Below the pieces are notes generated by a model. It made no database searches. It was given only the letters and a program-made list of their open reading frames with translations, and was not told the DNA's origin. From Pseudolysinimonas_A sp049651805 (lineage in GTDB: Bacteria > Actinomycetota > Actinomycetes > Actinomycetales > Microbacteriaceae), in contig NZ_JBASCU010000022.1 in assembly GCF_049651805.1 (NCBI RefSeq), forward strand, positions 6,476 through 70,475: a stretch of DNA of 64,000 bases. Direction: 5' to 3'. Each line of letters starts with the position of its first letter. The first letter of the stretch is position 1. Positions 25,347 through 33,988 of the stretch are shown here, piece after piece. A program made the translations under genes and the position numbers.

Positions 25347-26287
25347 CCGGCGCGGTCGTCACCCTCGGCGAAACGATGGGGCTGCTGCGCGCGACATCCA
25401 TCGGTTCCCTCGAGCACGTCTCCGACTTCGCCCTGCACATCGGCGGCGCCGAGAGCAACGTCGCGATCGGGGTGGCCCGGCTGGGGCGACCCGCGGTGTG
25501 GATCGGTCGCGTCGGTGACGACGGAATCGGCCGCCGGGTGCTGCGTGAGTTGCGCGCGGAGGGAGTCACGGTGGATGCCGTGGTCGACCCATCGGCGCGC
25601 ACCGGGCTGATGCTCAAAGAGACCCCCAGGAGCGGGTCGACGCGGGTGCTGTACTACCGCGCGGCGAGTGCGGGCAGTCGCCTCGACGTCGCCGATGTCG
25701 ACCTCGTGGCGATCGCCCCCGCCGGCGTGCTGCACGTCACCGGCATCACGCTCGCGCTGTCGGCGTCGGCCGAAGCGGCGGTGTTCGCCGCGGTGGATGC
25801 CGCCGCCGCCGCGGGCGTTCCGGTCTCGTTCGACGTCAACCACCGGGCAGCGCTGTGGGCCGACCGGGATCCGCGTGACCTCTACCGGCGCGTGGCCGAA
25901 CGTGCCACGGTCGTCTTCGCCGGAGCCGACGAAGCCGAGCTACTGGTCGGCGCGGGTTCGCCAGAAGAGTTGGCTGCCGGGATCGCCGACCTCGGCCCGG
26001 CGCAGGCGATCGTGAAGCTCGGCGAAGACGGCTGCGTCGCCTCGATCGACGGCGAAGCATTCTCGATCCCGGCCGAGAAGATCACCCCCCTCGACACCGT
26101 CGGAGCCGGGGATGCCTTCGTCGCCGGCTACCTCGTCGCTCTGCTCGACGGCCTCGCCCCGGCCGACCGCCTCCAGCAGGGCACCCGCTGTGGCGCGTTC
26201 GCCTGCCTCGGCCCTGGCGATTGGGAGAGCCTGCCGCGCCGCGCCGATCTCGACGCCTTCGACTCGGGCGACCCCGTCATCCGCTGA
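25343..26287 (+). CDS. kdgK: PfkB-family 2-keto-3-deoxy sugar-acid kinase
   Basis: This 314-residue ribokinase-fold enzyme has the sugar-binding GGAESNVAIGVARLG near residues 34-48 and DTVGAGDAF at 251-259 with catalytic-base Asp257. It starts at a GTG that overlaps the aldolase stop. Position next to eda and kduD makes 2-keto-3-deoxygluconate or its galacto epimer the likely substrate. The last 11 bases overlap the convergent oxidoreductase gene. Confidence 0.87.
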   Translation: MTGAVVTLGETMGLLRATSIGSLEHVSDFALHIGGAESNVAIGVARLGRPAVWIGRVGDDGIGRRVLRELRAEGVTVDAVVDPSARTGLMLKETPRSGSTRVLYYRAASAGSRLDVADVDLVAIAPAGVLHVTGITLALSASAEAAVFAAVDAAAAAGVPVSFDVNHRAALWADRDPRDLYRRVAERATVVFAGADEAELLVGAGSPEELAAGIADLGPAQAIVKLGEDGCVASIDGEAFSIPAEKITPLDTVGAGDAFVAGYLVALLDGLAPADRLQQGTRCGAFACLGPGDWESLPRRADLDAFDSGDPVIR

Positions 26288-27254
26288 CGACGGAAATGCG
26301 GCGACCGGTCTCGTGGGAGCTGATCGCGGCGTGGGCGAGTTCGAGCGCGCGACGTCCGGCTGAGGCGTGTACCGGGGGCGGCCCGCCAGCGCGCAGGGCG
26401 GCGAGCACGGCATCCACGTGCCGGTCGAAAGTGCCGTGAAAGTCGCGCGCCTCGTCGTTGAAGTAGCCGGCGCGCCAGACCTGAGCCGTTTCGTCGCCGA
26501 CGCGCTGGATGCTCAGCTCGCGCACGGTGTCGTGAATCATCAGACGACCTTCCGTGCCGTTGATCTCGACGAGCTGCGAGTCGGGGTAGGCGTACGAGGA
26601 GTCGTAACTGCCGAGCATCGTGCCGACCGCGCGGTTCTGAAACTCGAGCGCGAGGGCGACGGTGCTGAAGTCGCCGTAGGTGGCATCCGTCATCTGCGCG
26701 GCGACCGACGCGATCGGGCCGACCAGGTGCTCGAGCATGTCGAACCCGTGGCACTGCGTCTCGATGAGGTTGGCGTGCCGCGAGGTGCCGTGATTCGCTT
26801 CGCCGCCGAACCGCCAGGTGGCGAAGACGGGCGTGCCGATGACCCCGGCCCGGATCGCCGCGTGCGCCCGGGCGACCGGCTCGGCGTAGCGGTGGTTGAA
26901 GTTGATCGCGAAGAACAGATCGCGCGCCGCCGCCTCGGCGAGCAGGATGTCGGCCTCACCCAGGTCGAAGACGAGCGGCTTTTCGACGAGCAGCGGCACG
27001 CCTGCTGTCACCAGCCGCAGGGTCGTCTCGAAGTGCTGCTCGTTGGGCAGGCACACTGTGACCAGATCGGGCGTCGTCTGCTCGAGCATCCGGTCGAGAT
27101 CCGTGAACCCTGTCGTGCCGTAGGCGGCGGCGCGGGCCGCGGTGCGCCCGGCGTCGCGCCCCAGGATGCCGACGAGTTCGGTGTCGGGGCGACGCGAGAA
27201 AATGCGCGCGTGCTGCTCGCCCCACCCTCCGGTTCCGACGACGGCGACCTTCAT
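26277..27254 (-). CDS. Gfo/Idh/MocA-family oxidoreductase
   Basis: This 325-residue protein has an N-terminal Rossmann fold (VAVVGTGGWGEQHARIF) and the family EKP motif (VEKPLVFD) with the NAD-site lysine. The C-terminal beta-sheet domain contains SQLVEINGTEGRLMIHD. Members oxidise or epimerise sugars, inositols or their derivatives. It is convergent with kdgK and overlaps it by 11 bp. The start is set by a TAGGAT box seven bases before the ATG; a longer upstream frame would run into the divergent SDR gene. Substrate unknown. Confidence 0.85.
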   Translation of the reverse strand: MKVAVVGTGGWGEQHARIFSRRPDTELVGILGRDAGRTAARAAAYGTTGFTDLDRMLEQTTPDLVTVCLPNEQHFETTLRLVTAGVPLLVEKPLVFDLGEADILLAEAAARDLFFAINFNHRYAEPVARAHAAIRAGVIGTPVFATWRFGGEANHGTSRHANLIETQCHGFDMLEHLVGPIASVAAQMTDATYGDFSTVALALEFQNRAVGTMLGSYDSSYAYPDSQLVEINGTEGRLMIHDTVRELSIQRVGDETAQVWRAGYFNDEARDFHGTFDRHVDAVLAALRAGGPPPVHASAGRRALELAHAAISSHETGRRISVVSG

Positions 27255-27261
27255 GACGCCG

Positions 27262-27267
27262 ATCCTA
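27262..27267 (-). promoter_or_regulatory. -10 box TAGGAT, near-leaderless start at 27254
   Basis: On the minus strand TAGGAT is followed by seven bases and ATG. It diverges from the TACCGT promoter of the next gene, only 20 bp away. Confidence 0.45.
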
Positions 27268-27287
27268 CGGCGGGGGCCGAGCGGGGG

Positions 27288-27293
27288 TACCGT
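27288..27293 (+). promoter_or_regulatory. -10 box TACCGT, leaderless start at 27300
   Basis: TACCGT is followed by six bases (GGCCCC) and ATG. No ribosome-binding site is present. Confidence 0.5.
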
Positions 27294-27299
27294 GGCCCC

Positions 27300-28055
27300 A
27301 TGGATGCTCGCACCGCGATCGTCACAGGAGCAGCCCGCGGCATCGGCGCCGCGGTCGCCCGACGACTGGCCGCCGACGGATTCCAGATCGGCGTGCTCGA
27401 CCTCGACGTCGCGCACTGCGCCGAGACGGTCGAGAAGGTCACCGCCGCCGGGGGCCGGGCGCTCGCCCTCGGCGCCGACGTCGCCGATGAGGCGAGCGTG
27501 TCAGCGGCCGTCGACCAGTGCGCGGCAAACCTCGGCCCGCCCGTCGTGCTCGTCAACAACGCCGGCATCCTGCGTGACGATCTGCTGTTCCGGATGACCG
27601 CCGACACCTGGGATGCCGTGATCAACGTGCACCTGCGCGGTGCGTTCCTGATGACGCGGGCCTGCCAGCGGTTCATGACCGAGGCGAAGTGGGGCCGCAT
27701 CGTGTCGATGTCGAGCATCTCGGGGCTCGGCAACCGGGGGCAGGCGAACTACTCCGCCGCGAAGGCCGGCATCGAAGGGTTCACCCGCACCGTCGCGATC
27801 GAGCTCGGCCCGTTCGGCATCACCGCCAATGCGATCGCCCCCGGCTACATCAACACCGAGATGGTGAGGCAGACCGCCGAACGCATCGGGAAGCCGCTCG
27901 ACGAGTTCATCGCGGCGCTCGCCGCCGAAGTTCCGGTGCGGCGGATGGGGCAGCCCGACGACATCGCCGCGGCGGTCGCCTTCTTCGTGCGCGACGATGC
28001 GAGTTTCGTCACCGGGCAGACGCTCTACGTGTCGGGTGGATTGGCGCACGCCTGA
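27300..28055 (+). CDS. SDR oxidoreductase (FabG-like)
   Basis: This 251-residue classical SDR has TGAARGIG, NNAG, a Ser in SMSSISG, and YSAAK. It resembles FabG/acetoacetyl-CoA reductases (ILRDDLLFRMT and GQANYSAAKAGIEGFTR), so a 3-oxoacyl thioester is possible, but these motifs are shared by many carbonyl reductases. It is leaderless and coupled to the MFS permease gene by a TGATG junction, so the pair may export or import a compound modified by the enzyme. Confidence 0.83.
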   Translation: MDARTAIVTGAARGIGAAVARRLAADGFQIGVLDLDVAHCAETVEKVTAAGGRALALGADVADEASVSAAVDQCAANLGPPVVLVNNAGILRDDLLFRMTADTWDAVINVHLRGAFLMTRACQRFMTEAKWGRIVSMSSISGLGNRGQANYSAAKAGIEGFTRTVAIELGPFGITANAIAPGYINTEMVRQTAERIGKPLDEFIAALAAEVPVRRMGQPDDIAAAVAFFVRDDASFVTGQTLYVSGGLAHA

Positions 28056-29338
28056 TGGCGGCATCCATCGCCCAGATTCCGGCCGCGCGCCGCATCCAGC
28101 GCATCTACCTGACGCTGCTGCTCGGCAACACCCTCGCGGCGTCGTTCATCTGGGGCGTGAACACCCTCTTTCTGCTCGACGCCGGCCTGAGCAACCTCGA
28201 GGCGTTCGCGGCGAATGCGTTCTTCACGCTCGGCATGGTGATCTTCGAGATCCCCACCGGGGTGGTCGCCGACACCGTCGGGCGCCGGGCGTCGTACCTG
28301 CTCGGCACGATCGTGCTCGCCGGAGCGACCGCCCTCTACTGGCTGATGTGGCTGTGGAGTTCACCGTTCTGGGCGTGGGCGCTCGTCTCGGTGCTGCTCG
28401 GACTGGGGTTCACCTTCTTCTCGGGTGCGGTCGAAGCGTGGCTGGTCGACGCCCTGCGCGCGAGCGAGTACACGGGGGAACTGGAGCCGGTGTTCTCGAA
28501 GGGCATGATCGTCGGCGGTATCGCGATGCTGGCCGGATCCGTTCTCGGTGGTGTCGTCGCGCAGCTCACCGACTTGGGCGTTCCCTTCTTGCTGCGCGCC
28601 GGCATCCTCGTGCTCATGTTCGTCGTCGCGTTCCTCGCGATGCGCGACATCGGGTTCACGCCCGACCGCTCGGAGGGGCCGCTCAAGGCTGTGCGCACCG
28701 TGTTCCGCGGCTCGGTGAAGCACGGGCTCGGCAACGCCCCGGTGCGCTACCTCATGCTCGCCGCGCCGTTCACTGCCGGAGTCGGCATCTACGTCTTCTA
28801 CGCCCTACAGCCCTACCTGCTCGAACTCTGGGGCGACCCGAAGGCGTACTCGATCGCCGGCCTCGCCGCGGCGATCGTCGCCGGGTCGCAGATCGTCGGC
28901 GGCATCCTCGCGCCCCGCGTGCGGCGACTGTTCAAGAAGCGCACGACGGTGCTGATCCTCGCCGGCGCCATCGGGGTGGTGCTGCTGCTCGTGCTCGGCA
29001 TCGTGCCCAACTTCTGGGTCGCCCTCGCGCTGCTCACCGCGTGGGGAATCTCGGCGTCGATCGACGACCCCATCCGCCGGGCCTACCTCAACGACCTCAT
29101 CCCGTCGAAGCAGCGGGCGACGGTGCTGTCGTTCGAGTCGCTCATGGGCAACGTCGGCGGAATCGGCATCCAACCCGCCCTCGGCCGCGTCGCCGACCTC
29201 AGCGGCTACGCGTTCTCGCTCGTCATCGGCGGCGTCATCAGCGCCGTCGCGGTGCCGTTCATGGCGCTGAGCCGGGCGCAGAACGCGCCCGCGGATGCCG
29301 CCCGCGGCGAAGAGGAAGAGACCGAACCTCCCGCGTGA
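28055..29338 (+). CDS. MFS transporter
   Basis: This 427-residue permease has twelve hydrophobic segments and the loop 2-3 motif GVVADTVGRRASYLLG. The C-terminus is Glu-rich. The start ATG overlaps the SDR stop (TGATG). The overall pattern matches drug/metabolite efflux members of the major facilitator superfamily; no substrate can be given. It ends 13 bp before the convergent hipA stop. Confidence 0.85.
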   Translation: MAASIAQIPAARRIQRIYLTLLLGNTLAASFIWGVNTLFLLDAGLSNLEAFAANAFFTLGMVIFEIPTGVVADTVGRRASYLLGTIVLAGATALYWLMWLWSSPFWAWALVSVLLGLGFTFFSGAVEAWLVDALRASEYTGELEPVFSKGMIVGGIAMLAGSVLGGVVAQLTDLGVPFLLRAGILVLMFVVAFLAMRDIGFTPDRSEGPLKAVRTVFRGSVKHGLGNAPVRYLMLAAPFTAGVGIYVFYALQPYLLELWGDPKAYSIAGLAAAIVAGSQIVGGILAPRVRRLFKKRTTVLILAGAIGVVLLLVLGIVPNFWVALALLTAWGISASIDDPIRRAYLNDLIPSKQRATVLSFESLMGNVGGIGIQPALGRVADLSGYAFSLVIGGVISAVAVPFMALSRAQNAPADAARGEEEETEPPA

Positions 29339-29351
29339 GGTAGCTCAGCCG

Positions 29352-30626
29352 TCACCAACCGTGCGATCGGACGTGATCAGCCACCGCTTCGGCGATGCGA
29401 GTGCCGATTGCGCGTTCGGAGTCTCCCGGGATGCCGTCCGCTGCAGCCGCGTACGCCGCCGCCAGCCCAGAGCGGATCTCCTGTACACGAGACTCCGCCT
29501 CGTCACGGGGTAGCCGCAGCCGTCGAGCCACGCCGAGGAAGTCGGACACGCCGATCTTGTCGATGCGGTACTCATCGCCGACCTTCATCGCCGACGCGAG
29601 TGGTTGCGTAGCGGGGTAAGCGAGGTGGGTACCCAAGTCGTAGAGCGGGGCCAGCTCGGCGGTCTCGGCGTTCAACACGACCGAGTAGTTCTTGGCGTGC
29701 GCATCAGTGTTCGCGGCGCTGACGTTGAACACGAGCGCGTCGAACAGGCGCCGCTGGGTGAGTCGGCGATTCTCGAGACGTTCGAAGGTGTCGATGAGTC
29801 GCGCCATCTGGGCGACACTCGGCCCGCCATCGGCCTGGTACTTGCGCGCCGGGGCCACTGACAGCGCTTGGCAGAAGTCCTCCTGATGCAGACGCCGCCA
29901 TCGCCCGTCACGCTCAACCCGGTCGTAGCGCGCGGCGACGAAGACATGATCGCCCCGAGTTGTGGTGAGAAGCGACGCGTCGGCGACGTGGAGTCCCAGC
30001 CGCCGTGCCGCGGTCATGGTCACATATTCGTTGATGTGGTGCTCGAGGTAGGGGCGCACTGCAGGCTTCAGGATGTGAGTCGTCGGCGTGGCACCGTGGG
30101 GCACGCCCCAGACGCCTTCGGCGTCGCGGTAGAGCGCCACTTTCGGCTGGGCTCCGGGCAGGCTCCACCGCCCCGACGAGCCGCGGGTTCCCCAGGTGTC
30201 GGCGTTCGCGATGAGGTCGTCGATGATTCCGGCAACGTCGGACTCGGAGAGCACGTCGATGTCGGCACGCCCGCCGGCATCCGAGGCCGGTTCCCCCGAC
30301 GGGAGAATTCGCACGGCACCCGCTGCGTCACGCCCGACGTGGGCGAGAAGGCGGAACGGGTTCAGGGCTGAGGTGTGGAACTCGCGCGACAGCTCATCGA
30401 GGCGACCGGGGCTGTCGGGAAGCAGCCCCTGAAGATAGGGAACGACCGCACGCTGCGCGTGGAGCGCGCGCGAGACAGGCATCGAGAGCGAAAGCGGTGT
30501 GGCATCCGGCCGGGTGCGGTACTCGTCGTCGTATCGAAACGTGGTGGTGCCGCTCGGAGTCTGTTCGAGCACGCCGACGAAGGTGCCGTCGAGGTGCACG
30601 TCGAGCGCGGCGGGCGCGGGACTCAT
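29352..30626 (-). CDS. hipA: HipA-family serine/threonine kinase toxin
   Basis: This 424-residue kinase has the Gly-rich RGSSGRWSLPGAQPKVAL at about 148-165, which contains the autophosphorylated serines, catalytic Asp308 in NTDAHAKN, and Mg-binding Asp330 in YDLGTH. HipA toxins phosphorylate tRNA synthetases and cause dormancy. The N-terminal subdomain is present and the length is normal. The ATG overlaps the hipB stop by four bases. All key residues are intact, so the system should be active. Confidence 0.9.
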   Translation of the reverse strand: MSPAPAALDVHLDGTFVGVLEQTPSGTTTFRYDDEYRTRPDATPLSLSMPVSRALHAQRAVVPYLQGLLPDSPGRLDELSREFHTSALNPFRLLAHVGRDAAGAVRILPSGEPASDAGGRADIDVLSESDVAGIIDDLIANADTWGTRGSSGRWSLPGAQPKVALYRDAEGVWGVPHGATPTTHILKPAVRPYLEHHINEYVTMTAARRLGLHVADASLLTTTRGDHVFVAARYDRVERDGRWRRLHQEDFCQALSVAPARKYQADGGPSVAQMARLIDTFERLENRRLTQRRLFDALVFNVSAANTDAHAKNYSVVLNAETAELAPLYDLGTHLAYPATQPLASAMKVGDEYRIDKIGVSDFLGVARRLRLPRDEAESRVQEIRSGLAAAYAAAADGIPGDSERAIGTRIAEAVADHVRSHGW

Positions 30627-30850
30627 GGCTCGCCACCGCCGGTACGGGTGGCGAGTTCGACTCCGAGTCCCAGGACGGTGAGCACGTCGAACACCCGGTC
30701 GAGCCGTACCGTTGCCTTGCCGCCCTCGAATCGCACGACCCACTCGCGCGTGACCCCGGCGGCGTCCGCGAGCGACTGTTGCGACCAGCCGAGATGCTCG
30801 CGTCGCTCACGCACGGCCGCGCCGAGTTCGAGCACCGTTCTCACCCGCAT
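30623..30850 (-). CDS. hipB: HipB-like HTH antitoxin
   Basis: This 75-residue Xre-type DNA-binding protein has the HTH LGWSQQSLADAAGVTREWVV followed by RFEGGKATVRLDRVF. It would neutralise HipA and repress the operon. I chose the ATG at 30850, which has GGGAGG ten bases upstream; the longer frame runs through the operator array. Three identical-spaced palindromes lie immediately upstream. Confidence 0.88.
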   Translation of the reverse strand: MRVRTVLELGAAVRERREHLGWSQQSLADAAGVTREWVVRFEGGKATVRLDRVFDVLTVLGLGVELATRTGGGEP

Positions 30851-30866
30851 GCCGACCCTCCCGCAC

Positions 30867-30934
30867 GTGCGCGTTCGCGCACACTCCTCAGTGTGCCCGA
30901 TCGCGCACAGGTTGGGAAGTGCGCGATCGCGCAC
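30867..30934. promoter_or_regulatory. hipBA operator array: three GTGCGCG-N2-CGCGCAC palindromes
   Basis: Sites lie at 30867-30882 (centre TT), 30893-30908 (one mismatch, centre AT) and 30919-30934 (centre AT). Each is 16 bp and the repeat distance is exactly 26 bp with 10-bp spacers. The last site touches the stop codon of the upstream gene. The layout suggests cooperative binding of HipB-HipA, but the sequence is unlike the E. coli TATCC-N8-GGATA operator. Confidence 0.8.
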
Positions 30935-31735
30935 TCAGCCGGTGGCGTTCTTCGCGTCGCGCCAGGCGAGCCAGTCCGCGACGCGCTCGAGATTGTGATT
31001 CGGGCCGGTGACGGCGACAGTGAAGAGCCGCGCGCCGAGGGCGTGCAGCTCGTCGGCATCCTCGAGTCGCTTCCTGCCGATCTCGACCGAGACCTCGATC
31101 TCGCCGGTGTCGCGCCCAACGGCCGCGCCGTGCTCTGCGAGGATGCCGAGCTTGCGTTCCAGGGTCGGGGCGTCGCTGAAGCTGTGCCAGATGTCGGCGT
31201 GCTGCGCGACGATGCGGAGGGTCTTCTTCTCGCCGCCACCGCCGATGAGGATCGGGATGTCGCGGGTCGGCGCAGGGTTGAGCTTGCCCCAGCGCTCCTC
31301 GATGACGGGCAGGTCGCGGGCGAGGGCATCCAGTCGGCTGCCGACGGTGCCGAACTCGTAGCCGTACTCGTCGTAGTCGCGCTCGAACCAGCCCGAGCCG
31401 GTGCCGAAGATGAACCGACCGGTGCCGGTGCCGTGCGCGCTGATGTGGTCGATCGTGCGGGCCATGTCGGCCTGCAGGTGGGCGTTGCGGTAGCTGTTGC
31501 AGTTGACCAGGGCGCCGATCTCGACCCGACGGGTCTGCTCGGCGAGCGCGGCGAGCATCGTCCACGACTCGAAGTGCAACCCGTCGCGCTCGCCGCTGAG
31601 CGGAAAGAAGTGGTCCCAGTTGAACAGGATGTCGACGCCCATCTCTTCCAGTTGGGCGGCGGTGTCTCGGATCTGCTCGTAGGGAGCGTGCTGCGGGGCG
31701 ATCTGCACGCCGATGCGCACGTTCCGATGGGTCAT
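30935..31735 (-). CDS. LLM-class F420-dependent oxidoreductase
   Basis: This 266-residue protein has the luciferase-like barrel: VQIAPQHAPYEQIRDTA, NWDHFFPLSG, RVEIGALVNCNSYRN and FGTGSGWFERDYDEYG are typical of actinobacterial F420-dependent enzymes. It transfers hydride between F420 and an organic substrate. The ATG overlaps the stop of the cysteine hydrolase gene, and it is the last gene of the permease-amidohydrolase operon. The cofactor assignment rests on family resemblance. Confidence 0.85.
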   Translation of the reverse strand: MTHRNVRIGVQIAPQHAPYEQIRDTAAQLEEMGVDILFNWDHFFPLSGERDGLHFESWTMLAALAEQTRRVEIGALVNCNSYRNAHLQADMARTIDHISAHGTGTGRFIFGTGSGWFERDYDEYGYEFGTVGSRLDALARDLPVIEERWGKLNPAPTRDIPILIGGGGEKKTLRIVAQHADIWHSFSDAPTLERKLGILAEHGAAVGRDTGEIEVSVEIGRKRLEDADELHALGARLFTVAVTGPNHNLERVADWLAWRDAKNATG

Positions 31736-32358
31736 GTCACTGGCAACACGCGGCCGTCGGGATCTCTTCCCGCAGCATCAGCGTCGAGGCGTATCGTCGC
31801 CGGCATGGGTGAGGGCGCGACGAGGTCGGCCGCAGTGACGACGTCGGCACCGGCATCCCGCAGCGCGGCGAGGAAGGCGGTGTGCACCGACAACCCGTCC
31901 ACGACACGTTCGCCGTAACTCAGGTCGGGGGCCGCACACGCGTCGGCGACGACGACGGCCTCGAAACCGAGGTCGAGGGCGGCGCGCACCGACGCGTCAA
32001 CACACATGCTCGTCATCATCCCCATCACGACGAGCCGCTCGGCATTCAGTTCGGCCAGCTTCGCGGCGAGGTCGGTTTCGAGGAACGAGTTCGGATGCTC
32101 CTTCTGGATGAGCGTCTCACCCCCGGCGGGCTGCACAAGCGGATGGATCTCGATCCCCGGCGTGCCCGGTCGCATGAAGGCGGCATCCGGGGCATCCCAG
32201 ACGTGCTGCATGTGCACCACCGGCGCCCCGTCGGCCCGGAAGCGATCGAGCACCGCGCGAGCCACCGCGACCGCATCGTCGGCACCGACCAACGGGTACG
32301 CGCCGCCCGGAAAGTAGTCGTTCTGCAGGTCGATCACCAGCAGTGTGGTGGTGCTCAC
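31732..32358 (-). CDS. Isochorismatase-family cysteine hydrolase
   Basis: This 208-residue protein has the catalytic triad Asp10 (VIDLQNDY), Lys86 (IQKEHPNSF) and Cys119 (MMTSMCVDA). Members hydrolyse amides such as nicotinamide, N-carbamoyl compounds or biuret. The GTG start has a GAAGG site. It lies 13 bp after the amidohydrolase gene and overlaps the LLM gene by four bases, so it probably acts on an intermediate released by the amidohydrolase. Confidence 0.87.
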   Translation of the reverse strand: MSTTTLLVIDLQNDYFPGGAYPLVGADDAVAVARAVLDRFRADGAPVVHMQHVWDAPDAAFMRPGTPGIEIHPLVQPAGGETLIQKEHPNSFLETDLAAKLAELNAERLVVMGMMTSMCVDASVRAALDLGFEAVVVADACAAPDLSYGERVVDGLSVHTAFLAALRDAGADVVTAADLVAPSPMPATIRLDADAAGRDPDGRVLPVT

Positions 32359-32371
32359 GATGCCTTCGCTT

Positions 32372-33988
32372 TCAGCCTGTCGCCGCGAACTGGATCTCGC
32401 CACCGACGACCGTTGCGAGAATTGCGGTACCTGCGAGTTCTTCCGGTGGGATGGCCAGGGGATCGGCGGCCAGGATCGTCAGGTCGGCGACCTTACCCAC
32501 GGTAATCGAGCCTTCCGTGTGCGCGACCCCCGCCGCAATGGCCGCGCCGATCGTGTATCCCTCGAGCGCCTGCAGAGCGGTCAGACTCTCCTCCGGCAGA
32601 ACCGGGTCGTCGTCAGGTTGGGCGACATCCCGACGCAGTTGGGCATCGGCCATGATGGCGAGCGGTTCGAAGGGAGCAACCGGCCAGTCCGATCCGAGCG
32701 CAAGAGTGACGCCGGCTTGCGCGAGAGCCCGGGTTCGCCAGGCACGCCGGGCGCGATCGGGCCCGAGCCGTTCGGACCAATTGTCGGTCAGGTCCGCCCG
32801 CACGAAATGGGTGCAGTGGGTGGGTTGCATGCTCGCGACCGCTCCGGATGCAGGGAAGACATCCACGAGGTCGTCGGGAAGAGTCTCTGCGTGCTCGATG
32901 CGATGCACGGGACCGCCCGGCACCTGTAGCTGCGCGATGGTGGTGAGGGCGAACCGGATGGCGGCATCCCCGATCGCGTGGGTCGCGGTGCCGATCCCGT
33001 TCTCCGCGAAGAAGCGCATGGCCGCCACATAGTCGGCCGGATTGCTCCACACCGAGTTGGTGGACTGACCGTGCGTGTCGGGGGCGTCGAGCCAGGCCGT
33101 GCCGCCGTCGATCGTTCCATCGAGGAAGAACTTCACCCCGTGCACCTTCCAGCGGCGCCCGCCTGTTCCCTGCCACTCGAGAAAGCGCGCCCAGTCGTCG
33201 GGACTGTGCTTGGGCTCGATCCACGGCGAGAATCGCAGGCGCAGCGGCAGTTCACCCTCGGCTTCGATGAGCCGCAGAAGATCAAACGGCTCCTCGAGGA
33301 AGTCCATCACCTGCGACGACGTCAGCCCGCTCGCAGCCATGTCGGCCAACAGCTGCTTCACGCGGTTCGCATGGTTTTCGATCGGCTCGCGCGGCAGCAC
33401 CTCGAACACGGGCTGCATGGCCTCGGCCTCCAGCAGGAGCCCCGTCGGGATGCCGTGGCTGTCGGCATCCACGCGCGATCCGGTCGGGAAGGTGCGCGGC
33501 CCCGAGATGCCGGCCGCCTGCAACGCCGCCGGGTTCGCGAGAGCCGAGTGGGCGTCGAAGAAGCGAAGGAACATCGGCACGGTGCCGACGACCTCGTCGA
33601 GGGGCGCAGACGTCACGCGCTGAGATCCCCACACGTTGGGGTCGAGCCCCCACCCTCGCAGCCAGTCACCCGGCTTGAGGCTCGCGAGCGCCGTGGTCAG
33701 CTCCCGCCGGAGTTCGGGCATCGACGTGACCCCGCGAAGGTCCATGCCGACCGCGAAGCCCGCCCCCGAGACCGGATGCGCGTGGCCATCGCTGAGGCCC
33801 GGAACGATGGTCGCCCCCGGGTACCGGAGAGAGCGAGTGCCGGGTCCGATGAACCCGGCCATCTCGCTCTCTCCTCCCACCGCGACGACCACCCCGTCGC
33901 AGATCGCCACCGAGGTCGCCCCCACCACCGCCGACATCGTGTGGATGCGGTCGGCGGTGAGGACGAGGTCGGCGGGGGAATCAGTCAT
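32372..33988 (-). CDS. YtcJ-like amidohydrolase (N-substituted formamide deformylase type)
   Basis: This 538-residue metal-dependent hydrolase has GLSDGHAHPVSG near residue 60 with the HxH motif, HAIGDAAI with a metal His, and a closing LGSDWPVAPFEP. It is the amidohydrolase_3/YtcJ layout. Members deformylate or hydrolyse N-substituted amides. The gene overlaps the permease stop by eight bases, which supports uptake and hydrolysis of one compound. Confidence 0.86.
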   Translation of the reverse strand: MTDSPADLVLTADRIHTMSAVVGATSVAICDGVVVAVGGESEMAGFIGPGTRSLRYPGATIVPGLSDGHAHPVSGAGFAVGMDLRGVTSMPELRRELTTALASLKPGDWLRGWGLDPNVWGSQRVTSAPLDEVVGTVPMFLRFFDAHSALANPAALQAAGISGPRTFPTGSRVDADSHGIPTGLLLEAEAMQPVFEVLPREPIENHANRVKQLLADMAASGLTSSQVMDFLEEPFDLLRLIEAEGELPLRLRFSPWIEPKHSPDDWARFLEWQGTGGRRWKVHGVKFFLDGTIDGGTAWLDAPDTHGQSTNSVWSNPADYVAAMRFFAENGIGTATHAIGDAAIRFALTTIAQLQVPGGPVHRIEHAETLPDDLVDVFPASGAVASMQPTHCTHFVRADLTDNWSERLGPDRARRAWRTRALAQAGVTLALGSDWPVAPFEPLAIMADAQLRRDVAQPDDDPVLPEESLTALQALEGYTIGAAIAAGVAHTEGSITVGKVADLTILAADPLAIPPEELAGTAILATVVGGEIQFAATG

